Part shown: positions 35,778 to 44,049 of the stretch, one piece after another
Layout: each line of letters starts with the position of its first letter
How positions within the stretch are numbered: the first letter of the stretch is position 1
Source: Ruminococcus sp.
GTDB taxonomy: Bacteria > Bacillota > Clostridia > Oscillospirales > Ruminococcaceae
DNA length: 45,383 nt
Assembly (NCBI GenBank): GCA_022641595.1
Contig: JALCDN010000005.1
Location: forward strand, 1-45,383
Direction: 5' to 3'
Made by a program: the position numbers and the translations under genes
The notes under the pieces: model-generated
What the model was told of the DNA's origin: nothing
The model's database searches: none
Seen by the model: the letters and a program-made list of their open reading frames with translations, nothing else

Positions 35778-36797
35778 ATGACAGTGATCGTAACAGGTGG
35801 AGCCGGATTTATTGGCTCAAATTTCGTATTTCATATGCTTAAGGCACATCCTGATTATAGAATTGTGTGTGTTGATAAGCTGACTTATGCAGGAAATCTT
35901 TCAACTCTCGAAAGCGTTATGAATAACCCAAAATTTCGTTTCTGCAAGACAGATATCTGCGACAGAGAGGCTATTAATAAGCTATTTGAGGAGGAAAAGC
36001 CTGATATAGTTGTCAACTTTGCGGCTGAATCACACGTTGACCGCTCAATAGAGAATCCGGAAATTTTCCTGCAAACAAATATTCTTGGAACCTCCGTTAT
36101 GATGGATGCTTCAAGAAAGTACGGAGTTAAGCGTTATCATCAGGTTTCAACCGATGAGGTTTACGGCGACCTTCCTCTTGACCGTCCTGACCTATTTTTC
36201 ACGGAGAGTACACATATCCATACTTCAAGCCCGTATTCATCTTCAAAAGCAGGTGCAGACCTTCTTGTCCTTGCATATTATAGAACATATGGTTTGCCTG
36301 TAACAATTTCAAGATGTTCTAATAACTACGGTCCATACCATTTTCCTGAAAAGCTTATTCCGCTTATGATCGCAAATGCTTTGGCAGACAAGCCTCTTCC
36401 TGTTTACGGCAAGGGCGAAAATGTTCGTGACTGGCTCTACGTTGAAGACCACTGCAAGGCTATAGACCTAATTATTCATAATGGAAGAGTCGGCGAGGTT
36501 TATAATGTTGGCGGTCATAACGAAATGAAAAACATTGACATTGTAAGACTAATCTGCAAAGAACTTGGTAAACCAGAATCACTTATTACTTACGTTACAG
36601 ACCGTAAGGGTCATGATATGCGTTATGCAATTGATCCAACAAAAATCCACAATGAGCTCGGCTGGCTTCCTGAAACAAAGTTTGCAGACGGCATTAAGAA
36701 AACGATTAAGTGGTACCTTGATAACGAAAAATGGTGGAAGGACATTATTAGCGGTGAGTATCAGAACTATTACACTAAGATGTACGGTAACAGATGA
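35778..36797 (+). CDS. rmlB: dTDP-glucose 4,6-dehydratase
   Basis: 339 residues. NAD-binding TGGAGFIGSNF, the active-site STDEVYGDLPLD with Asp-Glu, and YSSSKAGADLL with the Tyr/Lys pair identify RmlB. It converts dTDP-glucose to dTDP-4-keto-6-deoxyglucose, the branch point for rhamnose (RmlC/D) and for the FdtA/FdtB amino sugar. TAGGAGGAATT gives a strong Shine-Dalgarno. Its stop overlaps rmlD (ATGATGA). Confidence 0.96.
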   Translation: MTVIVTGGAGFIGSNFVFHMLKAHPDYRIVCVDKLTYAGNLSTLESVMNNPKFRFCKTDICDREAINKLFEEEKPDIVVNFAAESHVDRSIENPEIFLQTNILGTSVMMDASRKYGVKRYHQVSTDEVYGDLPLDRPDLFFTESTHIHTSSPYSSSKAGADLLVLAYYRTYGLPVTISRCSNNYGPYHFPEKLIPLMIANALADKPLPVYGKGENVRDWLYVEDHCKAIDLIIHNGRVGEVYNVGGHNEMKNIDIVRLICKELGKPESLITYVTDRKGHDMRYAIDPTKIHNELGWLPETKFADGIKKTIKWYLDNEKWWKDIISGEYQNYYTKMYGNR

Positions 36798-37711
36798 TGA
36801 GAGTTTTAGTAACAGGTGTTGGCGGACAGCTTGGTCACGATGTGATGAATGAACTATATAAACGTGGATATTTCGGCATTGGTTCGGATATTCAGGAAAT
36901 CTATTCCGGCGTACAGGATAAGAGTGCAGTTACTCTTATGCCGTATGTTCAGCTTGATATAACCGATAAAAATGCTCTTGAAAAAGTTATTTCAAAAGAA
37001 AAGCCGGATACTGTGATACATTGTGCCGCATGGACTGCCGTTGACGCTGCTGAAGATGAGGAAAATCAGCCAAAGGTAAGAGCTATAAACGTTGACGGTA
37101 CACAGAATATTGCCGATGCGTGCAAAAATATCGGCGCAAAAATGATATATATATCAACCGATTACGTTTTCAATGGTCAGGGTACTGAGCCGTGGACTCC
37201 GGACTGCAAAGACTATGCTCCACTCAACGTTTACGGTCAGACAAAGCTTGACGGCGAACTTGCTGTTGCAAATACTCTCGATAAGTATTTTATCGTCCGT
37301 ATTGCGTGGGTTTTTGGCAAAAACGGCAAGAATTTCATCAAGACTATGATAAATGTCGGCAAGACACATGACGAAGTTCGAGTTGTCAACGATCAGGTTG
37401 GTACACCTACATATACATTTGACCTTGCAAGACTTCTTGTTGATATGATTGAAACTGATAAATATGGTTACTATCACGCTACAAACGAGGGCGGCTACAT
37501 TTCATGGTACGATTTTACAAAGGAAATTTACAAGGCAGCAGGACTAAATACTAAGGTTACGCCTGTAACAACTGCTGAGTATGGACTTTCAAAGGCTGCA
37601 AGACCATTTAATAGCCGACTTGACAAGTCGAAACTTGTTGAAGCAGGTTTCAAGCCGCTTCCTGCATGGCAGGACGCTGTTGCAAGATATGTAAAGGAGA
37701 TCGGAGAATAA
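36794..37711 (+). CDS. rmlD: dTDP-4-dehydrorhamnose reductase
   Basis: 305 residues. TGVGGQLGHDV nucleotide-binding motif, YISTDYVFNGQG and YGQTKLDGE with the Tyr/Lys catalytic pair. It performs the last step to dTDP-L-rhamnose. The ATG overlaps the rmlB stop by four bases, and the TAA stop shares its last base with the rmlC start, so the three genes are translationally coupled. Confidence 0.95.
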   Translation: MMRVLVTGVGGQLGHDVMNELYKRGYFGIGSDIQEIYSGVQDKSAVTLMPYVQLDITDKNALEKVISKEKPDTVIHCAAWTAVDAAEDEENQPKVRAINVDGTQNIADACKNIGAKMIYISTDYVFNGQGTEPWTPDCKDYAPLNVYGQTKLDGELAVANTLDKYFIVRIAWVFGKNGKNFIKTMINVGKTHDEVRVVNDQVGTPTYTFDLARLLVDMIETDKYGYYHATNEGGYISWYDFTKEIYKAAGLNTKVTPVTTAEYGLSKAARPFNSRLDKSKLVEAGFKPLPAWQDAVARYVKEIGE

Positions 37712-38295
37712 TGGGACAGATAACTGTACAGAAAAATGTTGGCGGAATCGAAGGACTTTGCGTCATCGAACCTGCTGTTCACGGCGATAAACGTGGATAT
37801 TTTATGGAAACTTACAACCAGAAAGATATGGAAGCCGAGGGTCTTTGCTATAATTTCGTGCAGGACAATCAGTCTGCTTCAACTAAGGGCGTTCTGCGTG
37901 GACTTCACTATCAGATTAATCACCCTCAGGACAAGCTTGTAAGAGTTATAAGAGGCGAAGTTTTCGACGTTGCTGTTGACCTCAGAAATGGCAGCAAGAC
38001 ATTCGGCAAGTGGTTCGGAATCAAGCTTACCGATGAAAATAAAAAACAGTTCCTTATTCCAAAGAATTTCGCTCACGGCTTTATCGTTCTGTCAGATGAA
38101 GCAGAATTCTGCTATAAAGTAACAGATTTTTGGTACCCCAATGATGAGGGCGGTCTTATGTGGAACGACAATAATATTAACGTAGAATGGCCTATTCCGG
38201 AGGGTATGACGACGAAAACTCTCAACCTTTCCGATAAAGATAAGGCAAACATGAGTTTTGCAGAATATTGCAAAGAGCGAGGTATAAATATATGA
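37711..38295 (+). CDS. rmlC: dTDP-4-dehydrorhamnose 3,5-epimerase
   Basis: 194 residues, a cupin. [28 protein letters not shown] with the catalytic His, and [17 protein letters not shown] are RmlC signatures. ATG 37711 has GGAGA five bases upstream; an earlier in-frame start at 37666 lies within rmlD and is rejected. It overlaps rmlD by one base and rmlA by four. Confidence 0.95.
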   Translation: MGQITVQKNVGGIEGLCVIEPAVHGDKRGYFMETYNQKDMEAEGLCYNFVQDNQSASTKGVLRGLHYQINHPQDKLVRVIRGEVFDVAVDLRNGSKTFGKWFGIKLTDENKKQFLIPKNFAHGFIVLSDEAEFCYKVTDFWYPNDEGGLMWNDNNINVEWPIPEGMTTKTLNLSDKDKANMSFAEYCKERGINI

Positions 38296-39179
38296 AGGGT
38301 ATAGTTCTTGCAGGCGGCTCAGGTACACGTCTTTACCCACTGACTAAAGTTACTTCCAAACAGCTTCTTCCAATATATGACAAGCCAATGATTTACTATC
38401 CGCTGTCAGTTCTTATGCAGGCAGGAATCCGTGATATTCTAATTATATCAACTCCTCAGGATACACCAAGATTCGAGGATCTGCTCGGCAACGGTAATCA
38501 GTTCGGAATCAACCTTCAGTACAAGGTTCAGCCGTCACCTGACGGACTCGCTCAGGCTTTTATTATCGGCGAGGAATTTACAAAGGGCGAACCTTGCGCT
38601 ATGATTCTCGGCGATAATATTTTTGCCGGTCATGGCCTTGTAAAACGTCTCAAAAAAGCCGTAGAAAACGCTCAGAACGGCAAGGGTGCAACGGTTTTCG
38701 GCTACTATGTTGACGATCCGGAAAGATTCGGTATAGTTGAGTTCGATAAGAAAGGCAAAGCTATATCTATCGAGGAAAAACCTGCCAAACCTAAGTCGAA
38801 TTACTGCGTAACAGGTCTCTACTTTTATGACGAAAAAGTCGTTGAGTATGCCAAAAACCTCAAGCCTTCGGCTCGTGGGGAACTTGAAATAACTGACCTC
38901 AACCGCATTTACCTCGAAAACGAAAAGCTTAATGTAGAGCTTCTCGGTCAGGGCTTTACATGGCTCGATACCGGAACTCACGAAAGCTTGGTAGAGGCTA
39001 CAAACTTCGTAAAAACTGTCGAAGACCATCAGCACAGAAAAATCGCCTGCCTTGAGGAAATAGCTTACCTCAACGGCTGGATATCCAAGGAAGAACTTAC
39101 TGCTGATGCAAAAGACCTTATGAAAAATCAGTACGGTCGATACCTTATGGACGTGCTGAACGGAAAATATATCGATTAA
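38292..39179 (+). CDS. rmlA: Glucose-1-phosphate thymidylyltransferase
   Basis: 295 residues. [16 protein letters not shown] nucleotide-binding loop, [25 protein letters not shown] with the metal-binding Asp, and [13 protein letters not shown] are RmlA features. It makes dTDP-glucose from glucose 1-phosphate and dTTP. ATG 38292 overlaps the rmlC stop (ATGA). It is the last gene of the locus; a MITE-like element and then a strong hairpin follow. Confidence 0.96.
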   Translation: MKGIVLAGGSGTRLYPLTKVTSKQLLPIYDKPMIYYPLSVLMQAGIRDILIISTPQDTPRFEDLLGNGNQFGINLQYKVQPSPDGLAQAFIIGEEFTKGEPCAMILGDNIFAGHGLVKRLKKAVENAQNGKGATVFGYYVDDPERFGIVEFDKKGKAISIEEKPAKPKSNYCVTGLYFYDEKVVEYAKNLKPSARGELEITDLNRIYLENEKLNVELLGQGFTWLDTGTHESLVEATNFVKTVEDHQHRKIACLEEIAYLNGWISKEELTADAKDLMKNQYGRYLMDVLNGKYID

Positions 39180-39186
39180 TAATTAA

Positions 39187-39345
39187 GGGCACCTCTAAAA
39201 ACTCATTTTGAGAAAAAACAGCTATGCACGGCATCTGCTGTGTCAACCTCCCTCATAGTGCGACAGCACGCTTTCGGAAGGTTTCCTTGCAGCTTACCGC
39301 ACCTATCTGATTTTTCATTAATCAAACGAGTTTTTAGAGGTGCCC
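39187..39345. mobile_element. MITE-like element, copy 2 (159 bp)
   Basis: Perfect inverted ends GGGCACCTCTAAAAACTC and GAGTTTTTAGAGGTGCCC, flanked by the 4-bp duplication TTAA (39183-39186 and 39346-39349). The internal sequence nearly matches copy 1 (shared CATAGTGCGACAGCACGC and CGGAAGGTTTCCTTGCAG). It is inserted between rmlA and the hairpin that probably terminated the rml transcript. Confidence 0.87.
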
Positions 39346-39352
39346 TTAAGTA

Positions 39353-39390
39353 AACGCCGTACAAAGCAAATATATACTTTGTACGGTGTT
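39353..39390 (+). terminator. Strong hairpin downstream of rmlA, probable terminator
   Basis: AACGCCGTACAAAG (39353-39366) pairs with CTTTGTACGGTGTT (39377-39390), 14 bp with one G-U pair and a ten-base loop. No real T-run follows (GTTATTG), so termination is likely but not certain. Confidence 0.55.
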
Positions 39391-39465
39391 ATTGATGCTG
39401 TATAATAAAACTTGAAACATATCAACAAGACAAAGTATAATAAAAAAAGAATGTAAGTGTCATGA

Positions 39466-39609
39466 ATGAGTACAGAAAGAAAATACGATGATGAATTTAA
39501 AAGACAAGCCGTAAAATTGGCAAAGGGAGTGGGAACAAGGGCGGCTGTTACAATTACAAGCATCTTTTTTGACAAATTTTTCATCTCATATTTTCTTTTT
39601 TATTTTTGA
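39466..39609 (+). pseudogene. IS3-type transposase OrfA remnant
   Basis: The first 28 codons read MSTERKYDDEFKRQAVKLA and continue KGVGTRAAV, the typical start of IS3/IS911-type OrfA helix-turn-helix proteins. Homology stops at about 39550; the rest of the frame (DKFFISYFLFYF) is unrelated, and no OrfB follows. It is a truncated fossil. Confidence 0.7.
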
Positions 39610-39683
39610 ATCAGCTTGTTTAGCCTGTCGTAATTCACTTTTGTGCCTCCATTGCGCACTTCATGTAGATTTTGTGTTCAGTC

Positions 39684-39890
39684 TCACCTATCTTGTACAA
39701 TAATAGCAGCACGCCCCATAATAAGAGAATCCGACTTTTTACCGTTTGCATTATATAGATCCAGTATCGCACAATCGCTGTCGATAACAGTTGTGTTGAT
39801 GCAGGTGGTTTTCAGCATTTTGCGATTCTGCCTGTGCCACTTTGTGAGGTTTGATTTCCTTGTTCATTCGCTTCTGAGGTAATAGCCACC
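39684..39890 (-). pseudogene. Possible Mu/Tn7-type transposase core remnant
   Basis: On the - strand one frame reads GGYYLRSE, a stop, then RKSNLTKWHRQNRKMLKTT, VIDSDCAILDLYN, and SLIMGRAAIIVQDR before a stop at 39684-39686. The spacing of VID..A.LDLY and GR..I resembles the catalytic-core start of TnsB/Mu-type transposases. Only about 60 codons remain. The assignment rests on pattern memory. Confidence 0.38.
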
Positions 39891-40823
39891 CATTATATAG
39901 CCGCCTGAAAATTTCAATATGCAAGGATACTGTGCTTTCATAGCTGTTGCTGAGAAATACCTGTTTTTTGCATTTCTTTGCTAAATAAATCAATAAATTG
40001 TTTTTGGCTAAGTAAATTTGCGTTGATGTAAAAAAATTTCCCATTTAAATCCTACTTTATACATTGTCTTACTGATATGTAAAAATATAAACCTATATTA
40101 ATATTATAATGGTAAGCTTTATTCTTTGTTTGGTAATTAGTAATGTCTTTGCAGTAATAGGCTTCAATTCAATAAAGAGTGCAGCTCTGAGTTTAGTGAT
40201 TATTCTATTCATGCGGATATTACGAATGTTACAAGTAGTCACTGTTATTTTTCCGAAGAAGATTTGAATCTACGATAATATTGACAAGATTTATCAGAAA
40301 AATGTTTTGCGAATATAAATGGGATAAAACAGATTCTACACTTCAAATATTGCTGTATGACGACGAGCTGTGGCAAAAGTTCGCCAAAATAAACGATATT
40401 AAATATGACCGATGATTCGGATATAGCTAAATATACTGATAGAGTTATCAACATAGAAGATTGGAAAATAGTAAAAGAGCAAATAAGTGATACGTAAAAT
40501 GTCATAGAAAATTCATGTTTGATGAGAGTGTATAATAAAGTGTGTAAGTTGAAAGTAAGCAAGAAACTATAAAACTTATGCACTTCACTTTTATGAAAAG
40601 CGAGGTATACTAAATGAAAGAAATGGAAAGACGGTTTCTAACTGGGCAATGGTAAGAAATCAGTTCTCAATGTCAGTATGTTGCTTAATTTAATATGCAA
40701 AAATGGCACTTTTGTGCTGTATGCACAAAGTGGGCGGTTCAATTATATTTTTTGCTAAGGCTGTTGCAAAAGACGTGAATTCAAGGGAAAATAGAAAATT
40801 ATAAGAAATTAACATATAATGTC
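39891..40823. other. Gene-poor region with degraded coding traces
   Basis: No intact gene. On the + strand near 40300-40500, fragments such as FCEYKWDKTDSTLQILLYDDELWQKF, cut here for length, and IAKYTDRVINIEDWKIVKEQ read like one dead gene split by a frameshift. Another fragment near 40565-40690 reads YKTYALHFYEKRGI and NGKTVSNWAM. No family was recognised. Together with the transposase fossils upstream this looks like a site of repeated insertion and decay. Confidence 0.45.
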
Positions 40824-40853
40824 TTGTAATCAATGAGTATTATGTGATATAAT
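40824..40853 (+). promoter_or_regulatory. Extended -10 promoter for the double-HhH protein gene
   Basis: TGATATAAT (TG at 40845-40846, TATAAT 40848-40853) is a full extended -10 element; TTGTAA (40824-40829) at 18 bases is a moderate -35. The start codon of the gene lies about 45 bases downstream. Confidence 0.7.
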
Positions 40854-40897
40854 GAGCATATCAACGTGTACATTATTTTATGGCGGTGATGCTTATT

Positions 40898-41719
40898 ATG
40901 AATAAACACTATTTTCTGATAACATTTATTGGTATTATTGTTTTAATTTTCAGTCTTTCAATTATATCTTATTATAAATCTGACTCATCATCAGACATAA
41001 TTGTTTTTTGTTCGTCATATTCTGATAATGATAACTTATATGAAAGCAGCTTTAGTACTGATACATATAAAGTAAAAGAAACTAAGACAGCTAAAAAGAA
41101 AAATAAATTGGCTGATTCATCTAAGAAATGTTCACAGGAATCATCTGTGTTGACAACTGCTTCAATGACAGAAAATCTAATGGTAAATTTAAATACTGCT
41201 GATATCAGTGAGTTATCAAAGCTTAATGGGATTGGTGAAACACTTGCTGAGAGAATTATAAATTATCGCACAATTAATGGAATCTTCAAAAATATTGAAG
41301 AAATTAAAAATGTTGATGGAATAGGCGATGGAAAATTTTCAGCAATATGCAATAATATATATGTAGACAATCCTACATATGAATTGCAGTCGCAAACTGT
41401 AGAAAATAATGCAGATGAACAAGAAAACTCAGATGTTCAGATTCAAGAGCAAACAGAAAGTTCACACGAAGAAGTAAATTCTAACGAAACTTCACAGGTC
41501 ACAACTATGACTATAGATGACATAGCACCACTAAATCTCAATACTGCTACAAAAGAACAGCTTATGCTTTTACCGCATGTAGATGATAAAATTGCTGTTG
41601 AAATAATTAACCTTCGCCAGAAAATTAAGAAATTTAAAAATTCATATGAGCTTTGCTATGTTGAATCGCTTACTGAGAGCGATGTTGCAGACATCATAAA
41701 ATATGTAGTTGTTGAATAA
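40898..41719 (+). CDS. ComEA-like membrane protein with two helix-hairpin-helix domains
   Basis: 273 residues. One N-terminal hydrophobic helix (about residues 5-24, FLITFIGIIVLIFSLSIISY) is followed by a Ser/Lys-rich linker. The first HhH region is LNTADISELSKLNGIGETLAERII and onward, shortened here, around residues 100-155. An acidic Gln/Glu-rich linker leads to a second HhH region (LNTATKEQLMLLPHVDD) to the C-terminus. ComEA proteins bind double-stranded DNA outside the membrane in natural transformation, usually with one such domain. No other competence gene is near. ATG 40898 with GGTGATG upstream is preferred over ATG 40880. Confidence 0.72.
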   Translation: MNKHYFLITFIGIIVLIFSLSIISYYKSDSSSDIIVFCSSYSDNDNLYESSFSTDTYKVKETKTAKKKNKLADSSKKCSQESSVLTTASMTENLMVNLNTADISELSKLNGIGETLAERIINYRTINGIFKNIEEIKNVDGIGDGKFSAICNNIYVDNPTYELQSQTVENNADEQENSDVQIQEQTESSHEEVNSNETSQVTTMTIDDIAPLNLNTATKEQLMLLPHVDDKIAVEIINLRQKIKKFKNSYELCYVESLTESDVADIIKYVVVE

Positions 41720-41884
41720 GTCCAAGTTGAGACAATAAGTGTTCATAAAATAGGTAATAACGATAAATTTTAACCGTTTTGTAACCTTTTAAAATTCAAA
41801 GTGAAAAAACTGTGAAAATTAACAAAAAATTGTGTTAAAAGATGTACAACGTGACCAAAAAATATTAAGGAATGATTCAAAGCA

Positions 41885-41913
41885 TTGACTTTATGCGGAA
41901 AATACGGTATATT
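41885..41913 (+). promoter_or_regulatory. Sigma-A promoter for the sugar ABC transporter operon
   Basis: TTGACT (41885-41890), a 17-base spacer and TATATT (41908-41913). It lies about 565 bases before the binding-protein start codon and implies a very long untranslated leader. Confidence 0.75.
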
Positions 41914-41919
41914 ATAAAT

Positions 41920-42479
41920 ACAAAAAGCATTCGTTTGGTATTTTACTCTAAAACATCAGCAGAAATAAATTTATAAGTTTGTTTATGCTGAGCCGGAGGA
42001 ATGCAGTTGTGCTGTGCATAAATTTATTTGTGCATAAGTTTTGATCGGTCTGCACTTCCAGTACACCTGTGGAAGTACTACTATCGCATGTGACTTCATG
42101 TCTGTATCCGTTTTTGACTTACAGCCCAAGCTGCATTATTTAAATGCCGAAAGTCTGCTTTATTCACTTTATTGTGAAGATTCACCTTCATTAATAAAAA
42201 ATGAATGTGAAATAAGTTTTTAAATTACGCAGTGCTGTTTTGCAATTCACAAAACAGCGTACTTAAACTGCGCAGTTTATATTGTATGCACATTTTTAAG
42301 AAATTTTTATGCTTTATGCAAAATCAACCGCTTCGGAAGGACATTTCTTGAAATGGCAAAGTTTGCCTGATACATATTGATGACTTGATTATCTACATAC
42401 ATATCCAATTTATTCACCTGTGCGTATTATATTATTAATTAGAATAATATAATATATATATTTAAGGAGGAAATTTCAA
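41920..42479 (+). promoter_or_regulatory. Long structured 5' leader of the sugar ABC transporter operon
   Basis: No convincing gene. Inverted repeats seen: AAATAAATTTAT (41963-41974) with ATAAATTTATTT (42018-42029), enclosing AGCCGGAGGAATGCAG; ACTTCCA/TGGAAGT (42054-42076); GCTGTTTTG/CAAAACAGC (42234-42258), bracketed by GCAGT and ACTGC; and the perfect 11-bp palindrome ATTATATTATT/AATAATATAAT (42426-42453) just before AAGGAGG. Together they suggest regulation at RNA level or a repressor site. No known riboswitch class was recognised. Confidence 0.45.
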
Positions 42480-43946
42480 ATGAACAATCTTAAGAAAACT
42501 TTGGCATTAGTTGCTACTCTTGCTATGGCTACATCAGCTTTCGCAAGCTGCGGTAAGTCTTCTTCTTCTTCTTCTTCTTCTTCTTCTTCATCAGAATCTA
42601 CTACAGAGGCTGATACAACTGCAGCAGGCGATGCTTCTTCAACAGAGGCTGGTGACAGTTCTTCAGAGGCTACAAATACTGCTGCTAAGTCAGAAGACGT
42701 TGGAGCTGTAACTCTTAAAACAGGTGGCAGCACATTTACTGTTGCTTCTTGGAATGCTGACGATGCTGAAGCTCTTATCAAGCAGTGGGAAACTACTTCA
42801 GGCAAGAAGGCTACTTTTGTTAACCTTAGCTGCGGCGGTGGCGATGCTGCTGAAAAGTACAACAATATGTTCCAGGCTGGCGATGACCTCGATGTTTACT
42901 TCGTAGAAGCAGACTGGGCTCTTCAGTTCGTTAACGATGATACTAAGACAGCTCCTCTTGAGTCACTTGGTTTCACAGATGCTAACTTCTCTGAAATGTA
43001 CTCATACACAGATGAAATCGGTAAGAGCACAAGCGGCGTTCGTAAGGGTGCTTCATGGCAGGCTGCTGCAGGCGGATTTGCTTACAGAACTGACCTTGCT
43101 GAAAAGTACCTCGGCGTAAAGACACCTGAAGATATGCAGAAGCAGATCGGTGACTGGGATGGATTCCTCGCAGCTGCTAAGAAGGTTTCAGATGCTTCAA
43201 GCAAGAAGACAGCTTTCTGTGATACACTCGGCGGTCTGTGGCAGGTATTTGCTGCTGGACGTACAACTCCTTGGGTTGTTGACGGTTCATTGAAGATTGA
43301 TGAATCATGTCAGAAGTTCGCTGACATCGCTAAGACTCTTTGGGATGAAGGCGGAGTTATGAAGTGTGACCAGTGGGCTACAGAATGGCTCCCAGCAGGT
43401 CAGACAGATGACGTTATGGGTTACTTCGTATCAACATGGGGCTTCGGCGATACAATCCTCTGCGGTGCTGCAGGTGGTAAGGATGGAGCTACATACGGTA
43501 AGTGGAATGTCTGCGTAGGTCCACAGCAGTACTTCTGGGGCGGTACTTGGATGGTTGTTAACCCTAAGACTGATAACGCTGAAGAAGCTCAGAGCTTCAT
43601 CAAGACATTTACAGTTGATGACGAGCAGATCAAGACATATGCTCTTGACAAGCCAGAATACTGCAACAATACAAAGGTTATGGCTGACATCATTTCTGCA
43701 AACCAGTATAAGGACACATACGTTCTTAATAACCTTGGCGGACAGAACTACTTCAAGGTTCTTGATGAATCTGTAAAGGGTGTTAACCTTAAGGGCCTTA
43801 TCACTCCTTATGATGCAACAATCAAGACAAAGTTCGTTAAGTCTGTTAAGGAGTCTTACCTCGAAGGCGGCAAGTCATGGGATGATACAGTAAACGATTT
43901 CAAGAATGCTGTATCTACAGAACTCAGCGACGTTAACTGCGACTAA
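42480..43946 (+). CDS. Sugar ABC transporter substrate-binding lipoprotein
   Basis: 488 residues, an extracellular solute-binding protein family 1 member. The signal peptide has a lipobox ending AFASC with Cys24 as the lipidation site, then a run of twelve Ser and a Thr/Glu/Ala-rich linker to about residue 75. The binding domain starts near VTLKTGGSTFTVASW; the many Trp (for example ASWQAAAGGFAYRTD, YFWGGTWMV) fit carbohydrate stacking. TTAAGGAGGAAATTTCAA is a strong Shine-Dalgarno region, and codon use is strongly biased, suggesting high expression. A stable hairpin separates it from the permease genes. Confidence 0.93.
   Translation: MNNLKKTLALVATLAMATSAFASCGKSSSSSSSSSSSSESTTEADTTAAGDASSTEAGDSSSEATNTAAKSEDVGAVTLKTGGSTFTVASWNADDAEALIKQWETTSGKKATFVNLSCGGGDAAEKYNNMFQAGDDLDVYFVEADWALQFVNDDTKTAPLESLGFTDANFSEMYSYTDEIGKSTSGVRKGASWQAAAGGFAYRTDLAEKYLGVKTPEDMQKQIGDWDGFLAAAKKVSDASSKKTAFCDTLGGLWQVFAAGRTTPWVVDGSLKIDESCQKFADIAKTLWDEGGVMKCDQWATEWLPAGQTDDVMGYFVSTWGFGDTILCGAAGGKDGATYGKWNVCVGPQQYFWGGTWMVVNPKTDNAEEAQSFIKTFTVDDEQIKTYALDKPEYCNNTKVMADIISANQYKDTYVLNNLGGQNYFKVLDESVKGVNLKGLITPYDATIKTKFVKSVKESYLEGGKSWDDTVNDFKNAVSTELSDVNCD
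42558..42593 (+). repeat. (TCT)n serine-codon microsatellite
   Basis: Ten consecutive TCT codons (42558-42587) followed by TCATCA encode a twelve-Ser linker right after the lipidated Cys. A pure 3-bp repeat can change length by slippage without breaking the frame. Confidence 0.9.
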
Positions 43947-43956
43947 TAATATACAA

Positions 43957-44009
43957 ACAAAACTTTAGTTTTGTAAGTATGCCTACGGAGTGCTTTAGCA
44001 TTCCGTAGG
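43957..44009 (+). promoter_or_regulatory. Intercistronic hairpins between binding protein and permease
   Basis: ACAAAACT/AGTTTTGT (43957-43974) is followed by CCTACGGAGTGC (43982-43993) paired with GCATTCCGTAGG (43998-44009) around a TTTA loop, extendable by G-U pairs. No T-run follows. Such stems often protect the upstream mRNA or partly stop transcription so that binding protein exceeds permease. Confidence 0.7.
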
Positions 44010-44049
44010 TGTATATTATTATGATATTGTCTTTGAGAGGGTGTGTTTT

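Noticed and set aside
39353..39390. CRISPR-like or IS end repeat
   Set aside because: It is a single perfect hairpin, not a spaced array, and fits a terminator displaced from rmlA by the MITE-like insertion.
40245..40583. 112-codon open frame on the minus strand
   Set aside because: It mirrors degraded coding-like sequence on the + strand, has no plausible ribosome-binding site and no recognisable family.
42041..42223. 60-codon open frame inside the ABC-transporter leader
   Set aside because: It begins at TTG without a Shine-Dalgarno, its composition does not look like a known protein, and it overlaps several inverted repeats of the leader.
42476..42865. 129-codon minus-strand frame with a long Glu run opposite the binding lipoprotein
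   Set aside because: The Glu/Asp run is just the complement of the TCT microsatellite; no independent coding signal.
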